A stretch of DNA of 64,000 nt, from positions 186,001-250,000 of the forward strand of contig NZ_FMIQ01000006.1 in the NCBI RefSeq assembly GCF_900095695.1. The letters run 5' to 3'. Both the position numbers and the translations under genes were made by a program. Position 1 is the first letter of the stretch, and each line of letters begins with the position of its first letter. Shown in pieces: positions 28,477-38,763 of this stretch. Below the pieces are notes generated by a model. It saw only the letters and a list, made by a program, of their open reading frames with translations, made no database searches and was not told the DNA's origin. The stretch comes from Hafnia alvei. GTDB taxonomy: Bacteria; Pseudomonadota; Gammaproteobacteria; Enterobacterales; Enterobacteriaceae.

Positions 28477-30141
28477 ATGTTAAACCGTATAAAAGTTGTC
28501 ACCAGTTTGCTGTTGGTGCTGGGGTTGTTTGGTATTTTGCAAATGACATCCGGAGGATTGTTCTTTAACGCCCTGAAAAACGACAAGGAAAACTTCACTG
28601 TTTTACAAACCATCCGGCAGCAACAGTCTACGCTGAACGGAAGTTGGGTAGCCTTGCTGCAAACACGAAACACGCTAAACCGTGCAGGCATTCGCTACAT
28701 GATGGATGTTAACAAAACGGGCAGCGGTGCGACGGTCGATGATTTACTGCAAATTGCTAAAACTACGCTGCAACAGGCAGAGGGGCGCTGGGCTGAATAT
28801 GAGGCACTGCCTATCGACCCGCGTCAAAGCCAAGATGCGACCGCTGAATTAAAACGTCACTACGATATTCTGCACGGTGCGCTATCTGAGCTTATTCAGC
28901 TGTTGTCTACCGGCAAAATCAATGAGTTCTTTGACCAACCGACTCAGGGTTACCAAGACGGATTTGAGAAAAGCTACGTGACCTATTTGACTCAAAACGA
29001 TCGCCTGTATCAGGAAGCCGTTGATGATAACAACAGCTCTTACAGCATGGCGATGTGGATCTTAGTCGGCGTTCTTGCCTTGGTAGCCGCCGCAATTATT
29101 CTGGTTTGGTTTGGTATCCGCAGAACGCTGATCGTGCCGCTAAATCGCTTAATTGGCAGTATCAAGCATATCGCCAATGGCGATCTGGCCCGCAGTATTG
29201 ATGTGAGCGGCACCAATGAAATGGGGCAGTTAGCCGCAAGCCTTAAGCACATGCAGGGTGAGTTGGTACGTACCGTGGGCAACGTTCGCCAAGGCGCTAA
29301 CGCCATTTACAGCGGCGCGAGTGAAATCTCAGCCGGTAATAACGATCTCTCTTCACGTACCGAGCAGCAGGCCGCATCGCTGGAAGAAACCGCAGCCAGC
29401 ATGGAACAGCTAACCGCAACGGTGAAACAAAACGCCGAAAATGCGCGTCAGGCCAGCCATCTTGCGCTAAGTGCTTCTGAAACCGCCCAGCGCGGCGGCA
29501 AGGTGGTGGCTAACGTGGTGCAGACCATGCATGAAATTGCTGGCAGCTCACAAAAAATCGCAGACATCACCAGCGTTATCGACGGCATTGCTTTCCAAAC
29601 CAATATTCTGGCGCTGAATGCGGCGGTTGAAGCCGCGCGCGCCGGTGAACAGGGGCGCGGTTTTGCGGTGGTGGCGGGCGAAGTTAGAAATCTAGCCCAG
29701 CGCAGTGCTCAGGCCGCTAAAGAGATCAAAGGCCTGATTGAAGATTCCGTTAACCGTGTGGATATCGGCTCAACCTTAGTGGAAAGCGCCGGTGAAACCA
29801 TGGGCGATATCGTCAGTGCGGTGACGCGCGTTACCGACATTATGGGCGAAATCGCCTCTGCGTCGGATGAGCAAAGCCGCGGGATCGATCAGGTCGGTCA
29901 GGCGGTGTCTGAAATGGACCGCGTTACCCAGCAAAACGCCGCGTTGGTTGAGGAATCTGCCTCTGCCGCCGCTGCCTTGGAAGAACAGGCCAGCATGCTA
30001 ACGCAGGCGGTGTCCGTTTTCCGTATCCAACAAGAGTTCAAAGAAGACATCGGCGAAAGTCGCAGCGTCAAACCGGTTATTTCCACGCCTGCGCCACGTA
30101 TCGCGGCAGCGGATACTGGAGACAATTGGGAAACGTTCTAA
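28477..30141 (+). CDS. tsr: Tsr-type methyl-accepting chemoreceptor
   Basis: This transmembrane chemoreceptor is very similar to E. coli Tsr, the serine and AI-2 sensor, in both halves. The ligand region contains [18 protein letters not shown], holding the arginines that bind the amino-acid carboxylate, and [14 protein letters not shown]. It has two membrane helices (about 8-30 and 190-215), a HAMP domain, and methylation helices with the repeated [18 protein letters not shown] pattern. The signalling tip [28 protein letters not shown] is canonical. It ends in NWETF, the docking tail for CheR and CheB. Unlike E. coli, the tsr-type gene lies inside the che region, where E. coli has tar and tap. 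Confidence 0.94.
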   Translation: MLNRIKVVTSLLLVLGLFGILQMTSGGLFFNALKNDKENFTVLQTIRQQQSTLNGSWVALLQTRNTLNRAGIRYMMDVNKTGSGATVDDLLQIAKTTLQQAEGRWAEYEALPIDPRQSQDATAELKRHYDILHGALSELIQLLSTGKINEFFDQPTQGYQDGFEKSYVTYLTQNDRLYQEAVDDNNSSYSMAMWILVGVLALVAAAIILVWFGIRRTLIVPLNRLIGSIKHIANGDLARSIDVSGTNEMGQLAASLKHMQGELVRTVGNVRQGANAIYSGASEISAGNNDLSSRTEQQAASLEETAASMEQLTATVKQNAENARQASHLALSASETAQRGGKVVANVVQTMHEIAGSSQKIADITSVIDGIAFQTNILALNAAVEAARAGEQGRGFAVVAGEVRNLAQRSAQAAKEIKGLIEDSVNRVDIGSTLVESAGETMGDIVSAVTRVTDIMGEIASASDEQSRGIDQVGQAVSEMDRVTQQNAALVEESASAAAALEEQASMLTQAVSVFRIQQEFKEDIGESRSVKPVISTPAPRIAAADTGDNWETF

Positions 30142-30395
30142 GTTTTCGCTATGACGATCTAACCAGCAACACGGTGGCGAAGATCACCGTCTGTGTGGCA
30201 GAGAAAGCGGCCTCACGGAAAAGCTGAAAGACATTTACCTGCTTTATGTTTTAAGCGAGCTGCACCTTGAAATTATGAGTATGTCTTCCTCGCATTGGCG
30301 CTGTCGCTGGCAACACGGCGCCAACTGCGTTGGAAATCATTAAACGTGACAGCGCCGGGTACCCTACAAACGAACCGGCCCAAAAGGAAAGCATC
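30142..30395. other. Gap between the two chemoreceptor genes
   Basis: About 250 bp include a hairpin CACGGTG/CACCGTC at about 30170-30191. I see no convincing sigma-28 promoter, so the second receptor may be transcribed from the tsr promoter. Confidence 0.4.
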
Positions 30396-32027
30396 GTGTT
30401 TAACCGAATCCGAGTATCAACCAGTCTATTCGTGCTGCTGATGGTGTTTTGTCTGCTGCAATTAGGATCTACCGGCTTGTCATTTATGTCGATTCGTTCC
30501 GATAACAACAACTTTTCTAACGTTCAGATCGTTAACGATCAGCGAGAAGCGCTGAATCAGTCATGGGTTGCCTTGCTGCAGGCGCGTAACACGCTTAACC
30601 GCGCTGGCACTAGGGCTGCGTTGAAAGTCCCGCAGGAAAAAGTGAATGAACTAATGGCCGGTACTCGCTCATCACTGCAAAAAGCGGATCTTTATTTTAA
30701 TCAGTTCTTAGCCATACCACGCGTGACCAAAGAAGGTATTGAGCTGACGGAAACCACCAAAGTGAGCTACGAGAATCTGCGTACTACGCTACGCGAGCTC
30801 ATTGCGTTATTAGAGAAAGGCGATCTGCAAGGCTTTATGGATCAGCCCACGCAGAAAGTCCAAGACCTGTTTGAAGTCCAGACACAGGCCTATGCCCAGC
30901 ACGTAGATGATGTGCTGACAAAATCGGCAACGGAAAATAAAAACTCGTACACCCTCTCAATGCTGATGGTGGTGGGTGCCGTGGCAATGCTGATTGTTGT
31001 GATTTTAGGCTCGCTGTATTGGCTACGCAAAATGCTGATTTCGCCGCTGAATACCATGCGCGCGCATTTTGATCGCATTGCCGCAGGCGATCTTTCAGCC
31101 GAAATTCACGTATTTGGCCGTAATGAACTGAGCCAGCTGTTTGGCAGCCTGCAAAAAATGCAGCAGTCGCTGGTGAAAACGGTATTAACCGTCCGCCAAG
31201 GATCTGACGCGATTTATAGCGGTCTGCAAGAGATTGCCTCGGGTAACAACGATCTCTCTTCGCGCACCGAACAGCAGGCCGCTTCGCTGGAAGAAACTGC
31301 CGCCAGCATGGAGCAGCTCACCGCAACGGTGAAACAGAACGCCGATAACGCACGTCAGGCGGCACGCTTGGCCAAAGAAGCCTCGGGAACGGCCACCACC
31401 GGCGGTGAAATCGTCGGCAATGTGGTGCGTACCATGCACGAGATTGCCACCAGTTCGCAGAAAATTGGCGATATTACCAGCGTGATCGACGGCATTGCTT
31501 TCCAAACCAACATTCTGGCGCTGAATGCGGCGGTTGAGGCGGCGCGTGCCGGTGAACAAGGTCGCGGTTTTGCCGTGGTCGCCGGAGAGGTGCGCAACCT
31601 GGCGCAGCGTAGCGCGCAGGCGGCAAAAGAAATTAAAGGGCTGATTGATGACTCGGTCAGCCGTGTGAAGCAGGGATCGGTACTGGTTGAAAACGCCGGT
31701 AGCACCATGGATGAGGTCGTGCGTTCGGTAGCTCGCGTCACCGACATTATGGGGGAAATCTCCTCTGCTTCCGATGAACAGAGCCGAGGCATAGAACAAG
31801 TTGCCTTGGCGGTAACGCAAATGGATCAGGTGACGCAGCAGAACGCGGCACTGGTCGAAGAGGCTGCATCAGCGACGCAGGCGGTGGAAGAGCAAGCCAA
31901 TGCTCTGACCCGCTCTGTTGCCGCGTTCCATCTGGTATCAGCACCCGCTGCCCGAGCTGTCGATAATCCTATTGCCAGCTCAGAGCAGTCGCTGCCCAAG
32001 GACAAAGATGTATGGCAACCGATTTAG
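30396..32027 (+). CDS. Second methyl-accepting chemoreceptor, Tar/Tap-like, without NWETF tail
   Basis: This transmembrane receptor has the same overall plan as Tsr. The periplasmic domain includes [17 protein letters not shown] and [13 protein letters not shown], keeping the arginine of the amino-acid pocket, so an amino acid or similar ligand is likely but not identified. HAMP, methylation segments and the signalling tip are intact. It ends DVWQPI and so lacks the NWETF docking tail, like E. coli Tap; such receptors depend on tailed neighbours for efficient methylation. The start is GTG at 30396 ([11 protein letters not shown]), chosen because AAAGGAAAG precedes it and it matches family starts. 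An open frame extends 22 codons upstream. Confidence 0.9.
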   Translation: MFNRIRVSTSLFVLLMVFCLLQLGSTGLSFMSIRSDNNNFSNVQIVNDQREALNQSWVALLQARNTLNRAGTRAALKVPQEKVNELMAGTRSSLQKADLYFNQFLAIPRVTKEGIELTETTKVSYENLRTTLRELIALLEKGDLQGFMDQPTQKVQDLFEVQTQAYAQHVDDVLTKSATENKNSYTLSMLMVVGAVAMLIVVILGSLYWLRKMLISPLNTMRAHFDRIAAGDLSAEIHVFGRNELSQLFGSLQKMQQSLVKTVLTVRQGSDAIYSGLQEIASGNNDLSSRTEQQAASLEETAASMEQLTATVKQNADNARQAARLAKEASGTATTGGEIVGNVVRTMHEIATSSQKIGDITSVIDGIAFQTNILALNAAVEAARAGEQGRGFAVVAGEVRNLAQRSAQAAKEIKGLIDDSVSRVKQGSVLVENAGSTMDEVVRSVARVTDIMGEISSASDEQSRGIEQVALAVTQMDQVTQQNAALVEEAASATQAVEEQANALTRSVAAFHLVSAPAARAVDNPIASSEQSLPKDKDVWQPI

Positions 32028-32094
32028 CATCGGCTAAAAGGTAGTTAATCGCGGGCGGAGGTTCTCTGCTCGCGTATTGTAAATTGGGTGAGTG

Positions 32095-32970
32095 ATGGCG
32101 AATTTATTTACACAGTCAGGAAACGATGATGCTCAGGTACCTGCATTAATGATGCAGAGAGTGCCTCTGGCAGACGCCCATTTTCGTCGCATCAGCCAAC
32201 TTATTTACCAACACGCAGGGATTGTGTTGGCCGACCATAAGCGGGAGATGGTTTATAACCGACTCGTGCGGCGTTTACGCGCGCTGAATCTGAATGATTT
32301 TGGCGCGTATCTGGCGTTATTAGAAAGCAGCCAGAGCCACGGAGAGTGGCAAACGTTTATTAATTCATTAACCACGAATTTAACCGCCTTTTTTCGTGAA
32401 GCGCACCACTTCCCCATTTTGGCGGAGCATGCGCGTAAGCGACCACACAACTACTGCGTGTGGAGTACGGCGGCTTCTTCGGGAGAAGAGCCTTATTCGA
32501 TCGCGATGACCCTAGCGGAAGCCTTAGGCACGACGCCTGTGGGGCCGCAGGTCTGGGCGAGCGACATCGATACACAGGTGTTAGAGAAAGCGGTGCGCGG
32601 CGTTTATCGACAGGAAGAAACCAAGCATCTCACGCCTTCACAGCTACAACGCTTTTTTCTGCGTGGCACCGGGCCGCAGGAGGGCTTTGTCCGTGTCAGG
32701 CCAGAGCTTGCCCAGCGGGTACACTTTCAAATGCTGAATTTGCTGGCTCCGCAGTGGGATTTACCGGGGCCGTTTGACGCCATATTTTGTCGCAACGTAA
32801 TGATTTATTTCGACAAAGAGACTCAGACGCGCATCCTCAATCGCTTTATCAAACTATTGAAACCCGGCGGATTGTTGTTTGCGGGGCATTCGGAAAACTT
32901 TAGCCATATCAGCCAAGAGTTTTATTTGCGCGGACAAACCGTGTATGGGCTGTCCAAGGAGAGTCGATGA
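32095..32970 (+). CDS. cheR: CheR, chemoreceptor methyltransferase
   Basis: CheR uses S-adenosylmethionine to methylate receptor glutamates, setting adaptation. It has an N-terminal helical domain ([34 protein letters not shown]) and a Rossmann-type methyltransferase domain ([52 protein letters not shown]). The beta-subdomain that docks to NWETF is present. The ATG at 32095 is adjacent to an in-frame GTG at 32092; either could be used. The gene overlaps cheB by four bases. Confidence 0.95.
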   Translation: MANLFTQSGNDDAQVPALMMQRVPLADAHFRRISQLIYQHAGIVLADHKREMVYNRLVRRLRALNLNDFGAYLALLESSQSHGEWQTFINSLTTNLTAFFREAHHFPILAEHARKRPHNYCVWSTAASSGEEPYSIAMTLAEALGTTPVGPQVWASDIDTQVLEKAVRGVYRQEETKHLTPSQLQRFFLRGTGPQEGFVRVRPELAQRVHFQMLNLLAPQWDLPGPFDAIFCRNVMIYFDKETQTRILNRFIKLLKPGGLLFAGHSENFSHISQEFYLRGQTVYGLSKESR

Positions 32971-34019
32971 GTAAAATTCGGGTGTTGTGCGTTGATGATT
33001 CAGCGCTGATGCGTCAATTGATGACCGAGATTATTAATAGCCATCCTGATATGGAAATGGTGGCGGTGGCGCAAGATCCGCTGGTGGCACGCGATCTGAT
33101 CAAAAAATTTAATCCGCAGGTGCTCACGCTAGACGTTGAGATGCCGCGCATGGACGGCATCGATTTTCTTGAAAAGCTGATGCGTTTGCGCCCGATGCCG
33201 GTGGTGATGGTGTCGTCGTTAACGGGTAAGGGCTCAGAGATTACGCTTAGGGCGCTTGAGCTTGGCGCGGTGGATTTCGTGACCAAACCTCAGCTTGGGA
33301 TCCGTGAAGGCATGTTGGCCTACAGCGAAATGATTGCCGATAAAGTGCGTGCGGCGGCGAAAGCGCGTTTGCCCGCACGCGGCACGATGCCGGTGAAGCC
33401 GGTGACGCTCAGCCATACCCCGTTGCTCAGCAGTGAAAAACTGATTGCAATTGGCGCATCAACGGGCGGAACGGAAGCGATTCGTCATGTGCTACAGCCG
33501 CTGCCTTCATCAAGTCCGGCGCTGTTAATTACCCAGCATATGCCGCCGGGGTTTACGCGTTCGTTTGCCGAACGGCTGAACAAACTATGCCAGATCACCG
33601 TAAAGGAAGCCGAAGAGGGCGAGCGCGTGTTGCCGGGGCATGCCTATATTGCGCCGGGGGATATGCACCTTGAGCTGGCGCGCAGCGGCGCTAACTATAT
33701 TGTGCGCCTGCATCAGGGCCCGGCGGTTAACCGTCATCGGCCTTCGGTTGATGTGCTGTTTGACTCAGTGGCGCGCTATGCAGGACGCAACGCGGTGGGC
33801 GTGATTTTAACCGGCATGGGCAACGATGGCGCTGCGGGTATGCTCAAAATGCATCAGGCAGGGGCCTATACCATCGCGCAAAATGAAGCCAGCTGCGTGG
33901 TGTTTGGCATGCCAAGAGAGGCCATTTTAACGGGCGGCGTCGATGAAGTGGTCGATCTGCAACAAGTCAGTCAGCGAATGCTGACGCAAATTAGTGCCGG
34001 ACAGGCGCTGCGTATTTAA
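32967..34019 (+). CDS. cheB: CheB, receptor methylesterase/deamidase response regulator
   Basis: CheB removes receptor methyl groups when phosphorylated by CheA. The receiver domain has Asp10, Asp11 and phospho-acceptor Asp56 ([12 protein letters not shown]). The catalytic domain has Ser165 in GASTGG, His191 in TQHMPPGF and an Asp in TGMGNDGA. The 350 residues match the E. coli length (349). Its ATG overlaps the cheR stop (ATGA), so methylation and demethylation enzymes are coupled. Confidence 0.96.
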   Translation: MSKIRVLCVDDSALMRQLMTEIINSHPDMEMVAVAQDPLVARDLIKKFNPQVLTLDVEMPRMDGIDFLEKLMRLRPMPVVMVSSLTGKGSEITLRALELGAVDFVTKPQLGIREGMLAYSEMIADKVRAAAKARLPARGTMPVKPVTLSHTPLLSSEKLIAIGASTGGTEAIRHVLQPLPSSSPALLITQHMPPGFTRSFAERLNKLCQITVKEAEEGERVLPGHAYIAPGDMHLELARSGANYIVRLHQGPAVNRHRPSVDVLFDSVARYAGRNAVGVILTGMGNDGAAGMLKMHQAGAYTIAQNEASCVVFGMPREAILTGGVDEVVDLQQVSQRMLTQISAGQALRI

Positions 34020-34053
34020 CGTTCCCTAATGGGGGGACTTTTGAGGAGTCAGT

Positions 34054-34443
34054 ATGGCGGATAAGAATCTGCGTTTTTTGGTTGTCGATGATTTTGCCAC
34101 AATGCGCCGCATCGTAAGAAACCTGCTTAAAGAGCTGGGTTTTAACAATGTAGAAGAAGCGGAAGATGGCGCGGACGCGTTAACCAAGCTGCGTACAGGG
34201 GCATTTGATTTTGTGGTTTCCGATTGGAATATGCCCAACATGGATGGTCTGCAGCTGCTACAGGCGATTCGTGCCGACGGCAGTCTGGGAACATTGCCGG
34301 TATTGATGGTGACCGCGGAAGCGAAGAAAGAAAACATTATTGCAGCAGCGCAGGCAGGTGCCAGCGGCTACGTCGTTAAACCGTTTACGGCAGCAACGCT
34401 AGAAGAAAAGCTGAATAAGATTTTTGAAAAGTTGGGGATCTAA
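34054..34443 (+). CDS. cheY: CheY, chemotaxis response regulator
   Basis: CheY is a single receiver domain that binds the flagellar switch when phosphorylated, causing tumbles. The 129 residues equal E. coli CheY. All key positions are at E. coli numbering: Asp12, Asp13, Asp57, Thr87 and Lys109. GAGGAG precedes the ATG. It lies 34 bp after cheB and 9 bp before cheZ. Confidence 0.97.
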   Translation: MADKNLRFLVVDDFATMRRIVRNLLKELGFNNVEEAEDGADALTKLRTGAFDFVVSDWNMPNMDGLQLLQAIRADGSLGTLPVLMVTAEAKKENIIAAAQAGASGYVVKPFTAATLEEKLNKIFEKLGI

Positions 34444-34452
34444 GGAGTCACA

Positions 34453-35097
34453 ATGAACGAACATCCTATGCCAGCAACTGATGCGGCGACGGCCAACGAT
34501 ATTATTGCTCGAATTGGGCAATTAACTCGCATGTTACGCGACAGCCTAAAAGAACTTGGGCTGGATCAGGCCATTGCTCAGGCGGCAGAAGCGATTCCAG
34601 ACGCCCGCGATCGTTTAGATTATGTGGTGCAGATGACGGCTCAGGCCGCAGAGCGTGCTTTAAACTGCGTTGAAGCGGCTCAGCCACGTCAAACGACGTT
34701 AGAAAAAGGGGCGACAGATTTAAAAGTGCGTTGGGATGAGTGGTTTGAAAATCCTATCGAGCTTTCTGATGCGCGCGTTTTGGTTTCTGACACCCGCAGC
34801 TATTTGGCTGCGGTGCCAGAACACACGGCGTTCACGCATGCTCAGCTGCTTGAAATTATGATGGCACAGGATTTCCAAGATCTAACGGGTCAGGTTATCA
34901 AGCGCATGATGGGCGTGGTGCAAGAAATCGAGAAAGAGCTGCTGGCGGTGTTGGTCGAAAACATTCCAGACGTGACGGCAAAACCAAAACGTGACAACGA
35001 TGGTTTGCTCAATGGTCCTCAGATGAATCAAAACGGCCCAGGCATTGTGGCGAATCAGGAGCAGGTGGATGATTTGCTGGGAAGTTTAGGCTTCTAA
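34453..35097 (+). CDS. cheZ: CheZ, CheY-P phosphatase
   Basis: CheZ speeds dephosphorylation of CheY-P. The 214 residues equal E. coli CheZ. The catalytic helix [16 protein letters not shown] keeps the Asp and the amide-supplying Gln (E. coli Asp143 and Gln147). The C-terminal amphipathic CheY-docking helix [11 protein letters not shown] is intact. It is the last gene of the operon and is followed by a terminator. Confidence 0.96.
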   Translation: MNEHPMPATDAATANDIIARIGQLTRMLRDSLKELGLDQAIAQAAEAIPDARDRLDYVVQMTAQAAERALNCVEAAQPRQTTLEKGATDLKVRWDEWFENPIELSDARVLVSDTRSYLAAVPEHTAFTHAQLLEIMMAQDFQDLTGQVIKRMMGVVQEIEKELLAVLVENIPDVTAKPKRDNDGLLNGPQMNQNGPGIVANQEQVDDLLGSLGF

Positions 35098-35149
35098 TCA
35101 CCTAAGGCTGGCATAGCACGAATGTGTTTGTGACGCTCTGACGGTTTTT

Positions 35150-35186
35150 ATCAAGGCGGGAAACGTTTTCCGCCTTGATGCTTTTT
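35150..35186 (+). terminator. Terminator of the che operon
   Basis: A stem of ATCAAGGCGG paired with CCGCCTTGAT (35150-35159 with 35170-35179) is followed by GCTTTTT. It lies 52 bp past cheZ and abuts the convergent Rrf2 gene. Confidence 0.85.
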
Positions 35187-35619
35187 ACTCTGCGGGAATG
35201 CCCAGAATTGCAATAATCTCGCCGCGATTGCTGACCAGATCGGCAAGCGTGAAGTCTTCCATTGCGGTTAAAAATGCTTCCATACCCACTTTTAGTGCAG
35301 CCTGTAACTTGCAGATTTTTATCAATTTGCAGCCGGGTGAATTGCAGTCAATGCCGCTGAGATTGCTCTCTAACGCACGGATCACCTGTCCGATATTAAT
35401 CTCCGCCGCAGGCTTGCCCAGCTCGATGCCGCCGCCTTTGCCGCGTACCGCATGGATATAACCCAAGCCCACTAACTGCGCCACCACTTTGACCATATGA
35501 TTACGCGAAATATCGTAATGGGTCGCAATTTCGCCCACGCTGGTGCGCTGACCATAGGGCATTGAGGCCAGATACATCAGAGCGCGTAAGCCAAAATCGG
35601 TGTAGGTGGTTAATTTCAT
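35185..35619 (-). CDS. NsrR-like Rrf2-family Fe-S transcriptional repressor
   Basis: This winged-helix regulator has an N-terminal MKLTTYTDFGLRALMYLA recognition region and a Cys cluster Cys92-x4-Cys97-x5-Cys103, the spacing seen in the nitric-oxide sensor NsrR. The 144 residues match E. coli NsrR (141), but overall identity appears moderate and the gene is not next to rnr as in E. coli. It may therefore be NsrR itself in another position or a paralog. If NsrR-like, it senses NO through a [4Fe-4S] cluster and represses NO-defence genes; ygbA, a known NsrR target in E. coli, is 5 kb away. Divergent from phoH. Confidence 0.8.
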   Translation of the reverse strand: MKLTTYTDFGLRALMYLASMPYGQRTSVGEIATHYDISRNHMVKVVAQLVGLGYIHAVRGKGGGIELGKPAAEINIGQVIRALESNLSGIDCNSPGCKLIKICKLQAALKVGMEAFLTAMEDFTLADLVSNRGEIIAILGIPAE

Positions 35620-35744
35620 GAAGCCGCGTGAAAGAAAGAATATTAACCATGTTTATAACATAATTATGGCGCTTTTGGCTGGCTGTCAGTGAATTAATAG
35701 CAAAGTTAAAACTTTATTAACAATAAGTGGCGAAAGTATTAACA

Positions 35745-35778
35745 TTGTCATTATACTGTCATTATCAAGCAGTACATT
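35745..35778 (+). promoter_or_regulatory. PhoB-dependent promoter (PHO box) of phoH
   Basis: Two 11-bp direct repeats, TTGTCATTATA (35745-35755) and CTGTCATTATC (35756-35766), match the PHO-box unit CTGTCATAAAA. A possible -10, TACATT, follows at 35773-35778, the spacing usual for PhoB promoters. This predicts induction by phosphate starvation, as for E. coli phoH. Confidence 0.88.
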
Positions 35779-35846
35779 TTCATGAGGCGACGGAAGTATT
35801 CACATCAACGCAGGTTATTGCACCAGCAGGTTTGTGAGGAGCGCGG

Positions 35847-36080
35847 ATGAAACAGTCCTTACCTGGGCTAGCACGATGTCAAATCAGCACCATTCAACAG
35901 GTTGTCTCTGACAGCCAAAAAGTCGACGCAGCAAAATGGGCGTCACGGCTTTCTTCCCCGAAAAATTTATCCATACCTCTATTTTCACTCTATTGGCTAC
36001 GACTGCGCGCCGCAGGGATTGGCTTCGCGCGCGGGTTCGTATTAAGCACGTCTCTATCCTATGAGGAGGTTCTCAGATAA
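35847..36080 (+). CDS. Candidate 77-residue leader ORF between the PHO box and phoH
   Basis: This open frame lies within the presumed phoH leader and starts at an ATG with a strong GAGGAG ribosome site 6 bases upstream. The product is basic, has no membrane segment or recognised domain and includes WLRLRAAGIGFARG. It ends 62 bp before phoH. It may be a translated leader peptide or small protein; the ribosome site supports translation, but amino-acid content alone does not prove a gene. Confidence 0.4.
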   Translation: MKQSLPGLARCQISTIQQVVSDSQKVDAAKWASRLSSPKNLSIPLFSLYWLRLRAAGIGFARGFVLSTSLSYEEVLR

Positions 36081-36142
36081 GCGAGTGACAGTTCGTTCAT
36101 GAAACGTGGAATGACGATTGAAACCAACTGTAAGGTGCCAAA

Positions 36143-36931
36143 ATGGGAAAACAGAAAGCTGTTATCAGAGCGCGTCGTGAGGCTAAACGTGTGGTTAAAC
36201 GTGATGGTCGTAGTCAACGTCAGCGCGAGGAAGATCAGGCTGCCTCTCTAGTTCAGATGGGCGGTATTGAAACCATTGGCATGGCGCGGGAAAAACGTGA
36301 TAACGCGCCAGTCACGGCCAGAACGGAAGCGCAGGTCGCTTATCTGTCTGCAATTGAATCCAAACAGTTAATCTTCGCAACAGGCGAAGCAGGCTGCGGT
36401 AAAACCTTCATCAGCGCAGCGAAAGCGGCCGAAGCTCTGATCCATAAAGAGGTCGATCGTATTATCGTTACGCGCCCTGTGCTACAGGCCGATGAAGATC
36501 TTGGTTTCTTACCCGGTGATGTTTCTGAGAAATTTGCACCGTATTTCCGCCCGGTCTATGACGTTCTGGTTCGACGTTTAGGGGCTTCATTCCTGCAATA
36601 CTGCTTACGTCCTGAAATCGGCAAGGTGGAAATTGCACCTTTCGCTTATATGCGTGGTCGCACCTTTGAAAACGCCTTTGTGATCCTAGACGAGGCGCAA
36701 AACGTCACGGCTAGCCAAATGAAAATGTTCCTGACCCGTTTGGGGGAAAACGTCACCGTGGTGGTTAACGGCGACATTACCCAATGTGATTTGCCTCGCG
36801 GAGTGAAATCCGGCCTCGAAGATGCGCTGCAACGCTTCACCGAGGATGGGATGGTCAGTATTATCCGCTTCGACAGCCAAGACTGCGTTCGCTCGGCGCT
36901 TTGCCAGCGCACCTTAAACGCCTACCAATAA
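36143..36931 (+). CDS. phoH: PhoH, phosphate-starvation-inducible ATPase
   Basis: This cytoplasmic P-loop protein related to superfamily I helicases closely matches the conserved part of E. coli PhoH. The Walker A motif is GEAGCGKT (81-88) and the Walker B region is VILDEAQN (about 188-195). The conserved TRPVLQADEDLGFLPGD and YMRGRTFENAFV stretches are present. Some PhoH relatives have RNA helicase or RNase activity, but the role of this one is not settled. A PHO box about 370 bp upstream implies PhoB control with a long leader. A UUCG-loop terminator follows. Confidence 0.93.
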   Translation: MGKQKAVIRARREAKRVVKRDGRSQRQREEDQAASLVQMGGIETIGMAREKRDNAPVTARTEAQVAYLSAIESKQLIFATGEAGCGKTFISAAKAAEALIHKEVDRIIVTRPVLQADEDLGFLPGDVSEKFAPYFRPVYDVLVRRLGASFLQYCLRPEIGKVEIAPFAYMRGRTFENAFVILDEAQNVTASQMKMFLTRLGENVTVVVNGDITQCDLPRGVKSGLEDALQRFTEDGMVSIIRFDSQDCVRSALCQRTLNAYQ

Positions 36932-36957
36932 GCTTTTCCTCATCCAATTTTGCTCTC

Positions 36958-36987
36958 AGGGCCACCTTCGGGTGGCCTTGCTTATTT
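36958..36987 (+). terminator. Terminator of phoH with UUCG loop
   Basis: The 9-bp stem AGGGCCACC/GGTGGCCTT closes a TTCG tetraloop (36958-36966 with 36971-36979) and is followed by GCTTATTT. The stem is very stable; the T run is modest. Confidence 0.7.
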
Positions 36988-37084
36988 AAACGCCTACACA
37001 TAACACTTCTATGACGTATTTATGACAATCCAGCGTGGAGACTTTATGCTGTTGGTATCTCGATTAATTTAGTGAGAAGTTGGT

Positions 37085-37927
37085 ATGACGACCACGGTTT
37101 TTCTGGCGGTGCTGTGTGCCGCATTGCTGCATGCGAGCTGGAATACCCTTGTTAAAATCGGTGAGGAACGCTTTGTTGGCGTGGCGCTGATTGCGGTTTT
37201 CTCCGGCGCGGTTTCGCTGTGTGGCTTAGCGTGGGTCGGTTTACCTAGCCTCTCATCGCTGCCGTGGTTGCTACTCTCTTTGGTGTTGCATACCGGCTAC
37301 TGCCTGTTTCTCAGCCGTGCTTATGGACAAGGGGATCTCGGCCAAATTTATCCGCTGGCACGCGGCAGTGCGCCGCTGCTGGCGATGATGCTCAGCGCGC
37401 TGTTTTTGCGTGAATATCCGCCTCTGCTAGGCGTTATCGGTGCGCTGGTATTGGTTTCAGGCGTGCTGTTAATGGCGCTACGCGGCGGCGGGCGCAGCAA
37501 GCTGAATGGTAAAGCCGTACGCTATGCCCTCATCACCGCCATGTTTACCGCCGGATATACGCTTTCAGATGGAGCAGGAGCCCGCGCCGCCGAAGCTCCG
37601 CTGACCTACACGCTGTGGCTGTTTACGCTCAACGGGATCATTATGCTACCGCTGTTATGGCTGCATCAGCGAGGAAAAACCTGGGGGCAGATTAAGCGCA
37701 ACTGGCGGGTGGGGTTAGCGGGTGGAACGATGTCGCTGCTGGCCTATGGCATTGTGATTTGGGCATTGACGCAGGCGCCGATTGGCGTTGTGGCCGCGCT
37801 GCGTGAAAGTAGCGTGTTATTCGCCATGATATTTTCGGTGTGGTTACTGAAAGAACCGCTGGGGAAAGCAAGGATCGCCGCCAGCTTGGTGATTGTGACG
37901 GGGGTTATGCTGTCGCGGTTGGGGTGA
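37085..37927 (+). CDS. EamA-family (DMT superfamily) transporter
   Basis: This inner-membrane protein has ten predicted helices in two repeated EamA halves, divided near residue 140. Typical features are ALLHASWNTLVKIG at the first helix, YPLARGSAPLLAMMLSALFLREYP closing the first half and LRESSVLFAMIFSVWLLKEPLG near the end of the second. DMT proteins export or import metabolites such as amino acids; the substrate cannot be told here. It is a single gene after the phoH terminator. Confidence 0.88.
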   Translation: MTTTVFLAVLCAALLHASWNTLVKIGEERFVGVALIAVFSGAVSLCGLAWVGLPSLSSLPWLLLSLVLHTGYCLFLSRAYGQGDLGQIYPLARGSAPLLAMMLSALFLREYPPLLGVIGALVLVSGVLLMALRGGGRSKLNGKAVRYALITAMFTAGYTLSDGAGARAAEAPLTYTLWLFTLNGIIMLPLLWLHQRGKTWGQIKRNWRVGLAGGTMSLLAYGIVIWALTQAPIGVVAALRESSVLFAMIFSVWLLKEPLGKARIAASLVIVTGVMLSRLG

Positions 37928-37989
37928 GGGTGAGGGTGCAAGATATTATACCGTGCACCATGAGGTAAAGGTCCCCAATAACACGGTGT

Positions 37990-38472
37990 TTAAATTTTGT
38001 AGAACAGCGTGTTTGGCGCAATGGGAGACTGAACAAAACCAAAGTATTCATAGAACGCCTGCGCTTGCTCATTGATGGCATGGACCATAATGGCCTTAAT
38101 TCCTACCTGATCGGCCAGATTAGAAACACGTATCACCGCATCATTAAGTAACCATTTCCCAAAATGATGACCCTGAGTAGACACGTCAACGGCGAGGCGG
38201 CCCAGCAGTATAACAGGGATAGGATTTGGCATATTCTGGCGTAAGCCACGTCCCAAGTCGGCATGGCTTACGGACCCGGTCGCAAGAGAGTAATAGCCAA
38301 CGGCGCGATTGGTACATTCGAGGCAAATAACAAAGGTGCGGGAGGCATTAAGGTACTGATTTTTCATCGCGCGGCGGCGAAGCCAATCATTGAGCACATC
38401 ATTTCCACTGTTGAAAGATTGCAGTTCGTGCTCTTCGGTCAGTAGCTCAGGAGACGTGATATTTATTCCCAT
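37990..38472 (-). CDS. GNAT-family toxin of a TacT/AtaT-type toxin-antitoxin pair
   Basis: This acetyltransferase-fold toxin of the class that acetylates aminoacyl-tRNA and stops translation has the GNAT core LGRLAVDVSTQGHHFGKWLLNDAV (about 85-108) and the family tail FYEYFGFVQ with the conserved Tyr. The 160 residues match TacT-type toxins. Its start overlaps the end of the upstream DUF1778 antitoxin gene by 10 bases, the normal TA arrangement. The tRNA target is not predictable. Confidence 0.9.
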   Translation of the reverse strand: MGINITSPELLTEEHELQSFNSGNDVLNDWLRRRAMKNQYLNASRTFVICLECTNRAVGYYSLATGSVSHADLGRGLRQNMPNPIPVILLGRLAVDVSTQGHHFGKWLLNDAVIRVSNLADQVGIKAIMVHAINEQAQAFYEYFGFVQSPIAPNTLFYKI

Positions 38473-38747
38473 TCAGGTTTCACATCCATCAAGCGTTGGC
38501 GGCCTTCAACATTTTGAACCGGTGCTTCTAGCTGTTCAATGAACGCCTGATAACGGGCATCGTCCAAGACAAATACACGTTGATCGAGAATGATATTTTG
38601 GGCTTCATGTACGGCTTTCTCAATGATGAAATCAGTCCGATTTTTATTCACTAGGCTGGCAGCGTAGTCTATAACGGCTCTCTCTTCTTCGCTGGCGCGA
38701 ACGTTAATTTGCTTATTACGTGTAGATTTACGGGGAGTTGTTTGCAT
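38463..38747 (-). CDS. DUF1778 (TacA-like) antitoxin
   Basis: This ribbon-helix-helix DNA-binding antitoxin has KQINVRASEEERAVIDYAASLVNKNRTDFIIEKAV covering residues 12-46, followed by a C-terminal toxin-neutralising tail. The ATG at 38745-38747 is chosen because GGAGG lies just upstream; the frame continues for 26 codons upstream through the operator. It is 94 residues, usual for the family. It probably represses its own promoter through the two repeats upstream. Confidence 0.9.
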   Translation of the reverse strand: MQTTPRKSTRNKQINVRASEEERAVIDYAASLVNKNRTDFIIEKAVHEAQNIILDQRVFVLDDARYQAFIEQLEAPVQNVEGRQRLMDVKPEWE

Positions 38748-38763
38748 AGAAACCTCCGATTGG

